NCBI GenBank assembly: GCA_041652335.1
Contig: JBAZHL010000025.1
Span: 1-8,683, forward strand
Direction: 5' to 3'
From: 2-01-FULL-49-10 sp041652335
GTDB lineage: Bacteria > Patescibacteriota > Kazan-3B-28 > UBA10110
DNA length: 8,683 bases
Part shown: one piece after another, positions 5,263 to 8,683 of the stretch
Layout of the letters: every line of letters begins with the position of its first letter
Numbering within the stretch: the first letter of the stretch is position 1
The notes under the pieces: model-generated
Database searches by the model: none
Seen by the model: only the letters and a program-made list of their open reading frames with translations
What the model was told of the DNA's origin: nothing
Program-made: the position numbers and the translations under genes

Positions 5263-5341
5263 ACTCGGCGGAGTTGTACGCAAAACCTTGCGACTCAAAG
5301 AGCTGGACTGTTAGAGAGTGACAAACCGCCGGGAGGGCGGT
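5263..5341 (+). promoter_or_regulatory. Structured leader of ORF B3
   Basis: Stems in order: ACTC-GGCG-GAGT (5263-5274), CGCAA-AACC-TTGCG (5279-5292), GTTA-GAGAG-TGAC (5310-5322) and ACCGCC-GGGAG-GGCGGT (5325-5341), with the SD-like purines in the last loop. Its first 24 bases equal the B2 leader and its last 64 nearly equal the A5 leader, so it links all copies. Confidence 0.65.
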
Positions 5342-5346
5342 ATCAG

Positions 5347-5532
5347 ATGGAAATGTCCAAGTCTATCTGGTTGTTTTGTATGGTGTTTTGCCTTGGCTTT
5401 GCCGCCGGTACGGTAGCACGGCATCTTACCGGGGTCCCTCGAAGCCAAGAAAAGTTTGGTTGGCTCGATTGGACGATATTTGGTTCAAGCATCGTCCTGG
5501 TGGCGTGGGTTATATGGTTAGCCTATCAATAG
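5347..5532 (+). CDS. Small two-span membrane protein, paralogue of ORF A5 (ORF B3)
   Basis: A 61-residue protein, unrecognised. The first span (about residues 7-24) is rich in Phe, Cys and Leu, a basic loop follows (ARHLTGVPRSQEK), and the second span (about 43-59) is in the block LDWTIFGSSIVL shared with A5. The ATG at 5347 follows the SD-bearing hairpin by five bases; GGAGG (5332-5336) is ten bases upstream. The frame stays open further upstream, but that would translate the conserved leader. Last gene of unit 2, followed by its terminator. Compared with A5 it has a longer loop and no tandem duplication. Confidence 0.7.
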   Translation: MEMSKSIWLFCMVFCLGFAAGTVARHLTGVPRSQEKFGWLDWTIFGSSIVLVAWVIWLAYQ

Positions 5533-5559
5533 CCAGTAGCCAACAGCTTAATCTTTTCC

Positions 5560-5625
5560 AAGGCCGACACATTCAAAATCGTTCCGGTATATCGAAACGA
5601 CAGCGAGTGTGCGCGGTCTTTTTTT
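5560..5625 (+). terminator. Rho-independent terminator of unit 2
   Basis: AAGGCCG (5560-5566) can pair with CGGTCTT (5614-5620, one G-U), enclosing a hairpin TCGTT/AACGA (5579-5600). A compact alternative is GACAGCG-AGTGTG-CGCGGTC (5599-5618) with one mismatch. Both end in seven T (5619-5625). Layout and tail sequence match the unit 1 terminator. Confidence 0.65.
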
Positions 5626-5634
5626 ACCCTCTCC

Positions 5635-5718
5635 GTCATCCCAGACCGGATTGTCGTAAGACAAATCAGGATCCGGGATCTTTTTCGACTCTAAGATTCC
5701 TGCCTTCTCAGGAATGAC
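5635..5718. repeat. REP/MITE-like inverted-repeat element
   Basis: An 84-base element bounded by GTCATCCC (5635-5642) and GGAATGAC (5711-5718), imperfect inverted repeats. Inside are a long imperfect hairpin centred on TTGTC-GTAA-GACAA (5651-5664) and a perfect ATTCCTG/CAGGAAT hairpin (5696-5715). Extragenic repeats with GTCATTCC-type ends are common in many bacteria; that family likeness is from memory. It lies between convergent units and may also terminate rnc. Confidence 0.6.
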
Positions 5719-5732
5719 TATGGGTGTTCTTA

Positions 5733-6413
5733 TTAGTCGTACTGTTCGAGGGCGGCTTCGGCCGCAGCCATCTCGGCGGCCTGTTTGGAGGGGCCACTGC
5801 CACGGGCTATTTCTTTGTCACCCAAACAAACAGCTACCTCAAATATCTTGCTATGATCGGGACCAGATTCAGCTACTACTTTATAGACGGGAGTAATCCC
5901 GTCTTTGTCTTGAGCCACTTCCTGAAACTGACTCTTGGCGTCCAGGTAGGCCTGATTGGCCATAATTACATCCAACTTTGGCAAAAGATATTTATCTAAA
6001 AATTCTTTGGCCGGCTTAATGCCACCATCCAGAAAGATAGCGCCTACCAATGCCTCGACCACGTTGGCCAAGATGGTGGTTTGGTTGCTAACGCTTTTGG
6101 CCTCACCTTTGCTGAGCTTTAAGTATTGGTAAAGTTTTAGCTCATCAGAGATCTGTTTTAAGGTTTCTTTTTTGACCAACGCGGAACGTAGGGCGGTTAG
6201 TTCGCCTTCTGGCTTTTCGGTGAATTTATTGTATAGGTATTCGGTAACTACTAACTCTAATACGGCGTCGCCCAAAAACTCTAATCGCTCATTGTGGCCA
6301 GGCTTAAAATCGTTTTCGTTTAAGTATGACCGATGAACAAAAGCCTGCTCAAGCAGGATCGGTTTCTTAAATTTGATATCCAATTGTTTTTCGAGAGTTG
6401 AAAGGGGAGTCAT
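5733..6413 (-). CDS. rnc: Ribonuclease III
   Basis: RNase III cuts double-stranded RNA and releases rRNA precursors. The 226-residue protein has both standard parts: a nuclease domain (about 5-150) with the signature HNERLEFLGDAVLE (E45 and D49 correspond to metal ligands), and a C-terminal double-stranded-RNA-binding domain (about 157-225) with VYKVVAESGPDHSK and GSGPSKQAAEMAAAEAA. In the second metal-binding region the sequence is ILANVVEALVGAIFLDGG: the essential Glu (E120) is present, but the usual Asp three residues before it is Asn (N117). The ATG overlaps the nusB TAA by one base (TAATG), so expression is coupled. Third gene of rpmF-nusB-rnc. Confidence 0.96.
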   Translation of the reverse strand: MTPLSTLEKQLDIKFKKPILLEQAFVHRSYLNENDFKPGHNERLEFLGDAVLELVVTEYLYNKFTEKPEGELTALRSALVKKETLKQISDELKLYQYLKLSKGEAKSVSNQTTILANVVEALVGAIFLDGGIKPAKEFLDKYLLPKLDVIMANQAYLDAKSQFQEVAQDKDGITPVYKVVAESGPDHSKIFEVAVCLGDKEIARGSGPSKQAAEMAAAEAALEQYD

Positions 6414-6988
6414 TACTTCTTTTTTTTGGTGGCAGCTTTTGCCTGCCCGCGGACGCGCCCGTCCGCTGCTGGGGATGATGCGGCCAGGGGTTTAGTGGTC
6501 TTTTTAGTTGGTTTAACTGATACAACTTTTTCTTCTCCGGGAGCCGGTTTTGCCTGGTCGCCCTCCTCTGGTTGATACTTGGCCGAGTTGCGATAGACCG
6601 TACCTAACACACCGTTAACAAATTTTGACGTATTCTCGCCACCGAAGGCTTTACCCAGCTCGACCGCTTCGTTGATCACGGCTTTTGGGGGTACCTCCTC
6701 GTCAAATAATAACTCGAACATGGCCAGGCGAAGGATGGAGAGATCAACCTGAGCAATTTGAGAAAGTGGCCATTCGGGGGCAGCGATAGCAATAATTTTA
6801 TCAATCTCTTCTAAATGGCCAACGATACCATTGGCGATCTTGCGCATAAAATCTTGATTGTTGTCCTCAAAATCGTGTTGAGCGATATTGCGTTCAACAA
6901 TAGACGAAAGATCAACTCCGCCGCGGTTCGCAAGCTCGTATAAGCTCTGCATTAGGATGATCCGCGCAAAGTGCCGGTTAGAAGCCAT
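6413..6988 (-). CDS. nusB: Transcription antitermination factor NusB with basic C-terminal tail
   Basis: NusB binds boxA in rRNA leader transcripts together with S10 and keeps RNA polymerase processive. The first 140 or so residues show the family pattern: NRHFARIILMQSLYE at the N-terminus, DLSILRLAMFELLF, and PPKAVINEAVELGKAFGGEN followed by SKFVNGVLG. The protein is 191 residues, about 50 longer than usual; the extra tail is rich in Lys, Ala, Pro and Thr and ends in KKKK. The tail contains LAASSPAADGRVRGQAK, related to part of the L32 tail. There is no SD before the ATG: the 20-base gap after rpmF is AT-rich with AGCT at both ends. The last codons include eight A in a row. Confidence 0.95.
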   Translation of the reverse strand: MASNRHFARIILMQSLYELANRGGVDLSSIVERNIAQHDFEDNNQDFMRKIANGIVGHLEEIDKIIAIAAPEWPLSQIAQVDLSILRLAMFELLFDEEVPPKAVINEAVELGKAFGGENTSKFVNGVLGTVYRNSAKYQPEEGDQAKPAPGEEKVVSVKPTKKTTKPLAASSPAADGRVRGQAKAATKKKK

Positions 6989-7008
6989 AGCTATAAAATT
7001 AAGCTGAC

Positions 7009-7383
7009 TTACTTCTTGTCGCTACCCTGCTTGGCTGACCCTTTTGGGGCTGGCTTGGCCTGCCCGCGGTCGCGGGACGCGGCCAGGGTTGAGCTCTGTT
7101 TCGGCGTACTCTTTTTAGGAGCAGCCTTTTTCTTCGCCTCCGTCTTAGCCTTTCTGGCGGCTACGGCCTGATCCCGCTTGAGACGAGCGGTGATCCGCTT
7201 ATCCGTCTTAGTGGTCAGGATCTTTTTATTGCCGTAAAAACCGCAGTGCGGGCAGGCAATATGGGTTGGCTTGGGCTGCTGGCAATTGGTGCAAAGCACC
7301 AAGCCTAACAGCTTAACGGCCGAGTGAGCTCTCCGGGTGCGACCCCGAACTCTACTGATTTTTTTCTTAGGTAGTGCTGCCAT
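7009..7383 (-). CDS. rpmF: 50S ribosomal protein L32 with long basic tail
   Basis: L32 is a small zinc-binding protein of the large subunit. The core (residues 1-57) has the N-terminal ALPKKKISRVRGRTRRAH and the four-cysteine zinc site CTNC...CPHC (about 20 residues apart), followed by GFYGNKK. At 124 residues it is twice the usual length; the second half is a Lys/Ala/Pro/Ser-rich tail that includes TLAASRDRGQAKPA, echoed in NusB. The -10 sequence TATACT ends eight bases before the ATG and no SD is present, so the mRNA may be leaderless. First gene of the minus-strand operon, divergent from rpsP. Confidence 0.95.
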   Translation of the reverse strand: MAALPKKKISRVRGRTRRAHSAVKLLGLVLCTNCQQPKPTHIACPHCGFYGNKKILTTKTDKRITARLKRDQAVAARKAKTEAKKKAAPKKSTPKQSSTLAASRDRGQAKPAPKGSAKQGSDKK

Positions 7384-7391
7384 ACTTATAG

Positions 7392-7421
7392 AGTATAGGG
7401 GATTTTGGGTGATTAGAGCAA
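7392..7421 (-). promoter_or_regulatory. Probable promoter of rpmF-nusB-rnc
   Basis: On the minus strand TTGCTC (7421-7416) and TATACT (7397-7392) are 18 bases apart. The -10 is five of six to consensus, the -35 only three of six. Transcription would start at or next to the rpmF ATG, giving a leaderless message. Confidence 0.5.
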
Positions 7422-7450
7422 GTTTTTGCCATTTTCAGGGGTAGATAGAT

Positions 7451-7466
7451 CCAGTGTTGACACTGG
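7451..7466. promoter_or_regulatory. Palindrome overlapping a -35-like TTGACA upstream of rpsP
   Basis: CCAGTGT-TG-ACACTGG has perfect 7-base arms. TTGACA (7457-7462) lies in its centre, with a weak -10-like TAACCT (7481-7486) 18 bases on. This looks like an operator over the rpsP promoter in the divergent rpmF/rpsP region; the regulator is unknown. Confidence 0.5.
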
Positions 7467-7517
7467 GCACCCCTTTAGGGTAACCTTTATTCTGTACACA
7501 GATTAACCCTAAGGTGC
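7467..7517 (+). promoter_or_regulatory. Imperfect long hairpin covering the rpsP ribosome-binding site
   Basis: GCACC (7467-7471) pairs with GGTGC (7513-7517) and TTAGGGT (7475-7481) with ACCCTAA (7506-7512). The SD-like AAGGTG (7511-7516) is inside the 3' arm, so folding would hide it, consistent with feedback control by S16 or another RNA-binding protein. If transcription starts from TTGACA at 7457 the 5' arm would be lost; the symmetry may then be a DNA-level site. The loop holds a near-perfect 20-base palindrome around TCTGTACACAGA (7491-7502). Confidence 0.45.
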
Positions 7518-7524
7518 GAAAAAG

Positions 7525-8001
7525 TTGCTTGTAATCAGATTATCCCGCAAAGGTCGTCGCAATCATCCGATGTATCGGCTATTAGTCGCTGAGAACAGCA
7601 AGCCGACCGACGGCAGTTTTGTCGAGATTGTGGGTCACTATAACCCGACTGCCAAAGACCAACCACTTACTGTTAATAAAGAGAGGGTACAGTACTGGAT
7701 ATCTAAAGGCGCCCAACCGACTAATTCGGTAAGTAAATTACTTAATCGGACGGGTTTTGATCTATTGGTAGAGGAAAAACATCGTAAGCCGAAGCACGAA
7801 CCCAAAGTAGAGGAAGCTGCCCCGGTGGCGGTTCCTGCTCCTGCGGTAGAGGCCCCAGTTAGCACCACTGAGGAGGCGCCGGCTGTCGTTGCCGAAGAAG
7901 CCCCAGTAGCGGAAGAGGTCCCAGCCATGGAGGAAAAGTCGACCGAGCCAGAAGCCTCGACCCCCGCCTCCGATGAATCGGAAAAGGGCTCAGAAGCTTA
8001 A
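7525..8001 (+). CDS. rpsP: 30S ribosomal protein S16 with acidic C-terminal tail
   Basis: S16 is an early-binding protein of the small subunit needed for 30S assembly. The core (about residues 1-85) begins with LVIRLSRKGRRNHPMYR and includes GSFVEIVGHYNPTAKD and the strand VQYWISKGAQPTNSVSKLL, all characteristic. The protein has 158 residues, nearly twice the usual 80-90; from about residue 95 it is a low-complexity tail of Ala, Pro, Glu and Val, strongly acidic. The start is TTG, required because the conserved LVIRL follows immediately and no ATG or GTG is near. AAGGTG lies eight bases upstream. Followed 57 bases later by khpA, the common rpsP-khpA-trmD order. Confidence 0.95.
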   Translation: MLVIRLSRKGRRNHPMYRLLVAENSKPTDGSFVEIVGHYNPTAKDQPLTVNKERVQYWISKGAQPTNSVSKLLNRTGFDLLVEEKHRKPKHEPKVEEAAPVAVPAPAVEAPVSTTEEAPAVVAEEAPVAEEVPAMEEKSTEPEASTPASDESEKGSEA

Positions 8002-8058
8002 TTTAGGTACTGAAATTTATCAGTTATATAAAGTTTAAGGTTTAGGGAGGAGCAGATT

Positions 8059-8412
8059 ATGGCTGACAACGACAAGGCATTCGTAGAGTACGTAGTTAAG
8101 GCTATTGTCGAGAATCCTGACAAGGTTAAGGTTGAGCGGAAGGTTGACGAGATGGGCGTATTGTTGGAGCTGACCGTTGATCCTTCGGATATGGGTAAGA
8201 TCATCGGTAAGGAAGGTCGTACCGCTAAAGCCATTCGCACGCTGTTGCGGGTTTTGGGTGCCCAGCTTAATGCTCGGGTCAACTTGAAGATCATTGAACC
8301 AGAAGGTGGCTTGGGTCGCGCCAGCATGGCTAACGTTGCGTCAGATGATGATGACAACACGCCCAAGACTACCACTAAGGACGATCTCAAAGATCTCAGC
8401 GACGAAGAGTAG
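8059..8412 (+). CDS. khpA: KH-domain RNA-binding protein KhpA (YlqC family)
   Basis: KhpA proteins are single-KH-domain RNA chaperones found between rpsP and trmD in many bacteria, often partnered with the Jag/KhpB protein. The KH core (about residues 5-80) shows VEYVVKAIVENPDKV at the start and the GxxG loop in MGKIIGKEGRTAKAIRTLL, followed by RVNLKIIEPEG. At 117 residues it is longer than the usual 75-85; the extra tail is Asp/Glu/Thr-rich (ASDDDDNTPKTTTKDD). A strong SD, GGGAGGAG (8045-8052), precedes the ATG by six bases, the best in the housekeeping genes here. A small ACTGA/TCAGT hairpin lies in the gap at 8009-8024. Confidence 0.93.
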   Translation: MADNDKAFVEYVVKAIVENPDKVKVERKVDEMGVLLELTVDPSDMGKIIGKEGRTAKAIRTLLRVLGAQLNARVNLKIIEPEGGLGRASMANVASDDDDNTPKTTTKDDLKDLSDEE

Positions 8413-8418
8413 TTCTTG

Positions 8419-8440
8419 GCTACTTTTCTAGAAAAGTAGC
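8419..8440. repeat. Perfect 22-base palindrome after khpA
   Basis: Two 11-base arms around a central CTAG, starting GCTACTTTT and ending AAAAGTAGC, begin six bases after the khpA stop. It folds as a strong hairpin in RNA, but no T run follows on the + strand, so it is not a standard terminator. It may protect the 3' end of the rpsP-khpA transcript or be a protein-binding site. Confidence 0.7.
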
Positions 8441-8476
8441 ACAAAAGTCCCAGCCAGTCGCTTTCACTATTCATCT

Positions 8477-8558
8477 AACAAAACCGCTTTTCCGCCTCTC
8501 GCTGAACTCCCCCGACAAGTCGGGGTCAGACAACAGCTTCGGCAGTAGCGGTTTTGTT
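8477..8558. repeat. 82-base inverted-repeat element with nested hairpins
   Basis: AACAAAACCGCT (8477-8488) is perfectly inverted at 8547-8558. Between the arms are a strong hairpin CCCCGA-CAAG-TCGGGG (8510-8525), extended outward by CTGA/TCAG across a bulge, and a GC-TTCG-GC mini-hairpin (8537-8544). No ORF covers it. It could be a structured RNA, a MITE-like element, or a terminator pair. Confidence 0.55.
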
Positions 8559-8597
8559 GATTCAGTACGCTCAAGCTCCAATGGCTGGCAAATAATA

Positions 8598-8603
8598 TAC
8601 AAT
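8598..8603 (+). promoter_or_regulatory. -10-like element just upstream of trmD
   Basis: TACAAT ends six bases before the trmD ATG, and no SD is present in the AT-rich stretch between. With a start point at about the ATG, the message would be leaderless, as suspected for rpmF. No convincing -35 is visible. Confidence 0.35.
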
Positions 8604-8609
8604 AAAACT

Positions 8610-8683
8610 ATGAAACTGACGTTTATCACAATCTTCCCGGGGCTGATCGAGGACTTTTTTAAAGAAGGGCTTTTATCAAAAGC
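8610..8683 (+). CDS. trmD: tRNA (guanine-N1)-methyltransferase TrmD, 5' end only
   Basis: TrmD methylates G37 next to the anticodon of tRNAs using S-adenosylmethionine, preventing frameshifts. Only 24 codons plus two bases are in the window, but the start MKLTFITIFPGLIEDFF followed by EGLLSKA matches the family's N-terminal pattern (ITIFP...F...GIL..A). Position after rpsP and khpA fits the conserved operon order, although here a 197-base gap with palindromic elements separates it from khpA, suggesting its own promoter. No SD precedes the ATG. Confidence 0.88.
   Translation, partial: MKLTFITIFPGLIEDFFKEGLLSK

Noticed and set aside
3396..5341. Integron cassette array with attC sites (small ORFs separated by repeated structured elements)
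   Set aside because: The repeats lack paired RYYYAAC and GTTRRRY ends, each unit has its own promoter and terminator, and no integrase is visible.
2593..5630. Filamentous phage or satellite remnant, because of the many tiny membrane proteins
   Set aside because: No replication protein, Zot-type ATPase, integrase or attachment-site repeat is present in the window.
5714..5999. Plus-strand ORFs over the 3' half of rnc
   Set aside because: Antisense shadows of a well-supported RNase III gene, starting in the REP-like element.
7998..8474. Minus-strand ORF of 158 codons across khpA
   Set aside because: Antisense to the certain KH-domain gene; Ser/Leu-rich shadow translation with no family features.

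Overview
The window looks like a compact bacterial chromosome segment, most likely from the Candidate Phyla Radiation (Patescibacteria). That placement is inferred from three things: housekeeping proteins with long low-complexity charged tails (L32, NusB, S16, KhpA), gene starts without a Shine-Dalgarno (SD) sequence or apparently leaderless, and small tightly packed translation operons. The genetic code appears standard, because TGA ends at least one ORF. No rRNA, tRNA, integrase, transposase or CRISPR array is visible.

Region 1 (1-2592, + strand) is a translation operon: the 3' two-thirds of infB (IF2), rbfA, and a DHH/DHHA1 phosphoesterase of the NrnA type. The genes abut or overlap.

Region 2 (about 2593-5630, + strand) is an accessory block of small unrecognised genes and the most unusual part of the window. 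It reads as two tandem transcription units of the same layout. Each begins with a conserved 12-base box and a sigma70-type promoter, followed by a leader hairpin. Next comes one soluble protein of 108-145 aa, then several very small proteins with two or three membrane segments. Each unit ends in a related terminator. Unit 1 is 2610-4234 (ORFs A1-A5) and unit 2 is 4257-5625 (ORFs B1-B3). Most ORFs are preceded by a copy of a structured leader: a small stem capped by GGCG, a CAAAAC-type linker, one or more further stems, then a GC-rich hairpin whose purine loop carries the SD-like sequence. Paired base changes between copies suggest that the RNA fold is maintained. The last gene of each unit (A5, B3) is paralogous, with 61 of 64 leader bases identical. 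I cannot assign a function; a small membrane-protein complex plus a soluble partner is the plainest reading.

Region 3 (5635-5718) is a REP/MITE-like inverted-repeat element between convergent transcription units.

Region 4 (5733-7383, - strand) is an rpmF-nusB-rnc operon (L32, NusB, RNase III). The L32 and NusB tails share a related sequence built around DNA palindromes. The nusB/rnc junction carries A AAA AAG in the frame that would allow a -1 fusion.

Region 5 (7384-8683, + strand) is a divergent intergenic region with two palindromes, then rpsP (S16), khpA (KH RNA-binding protein), a 197-base gap with a perfect 22-base palindrome and an 82-base inverted-repeat element, and the first 24 codons of trmD. 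Regions 1, 4 and 5 together serve ribosome assembly, initiation and RNA processing.
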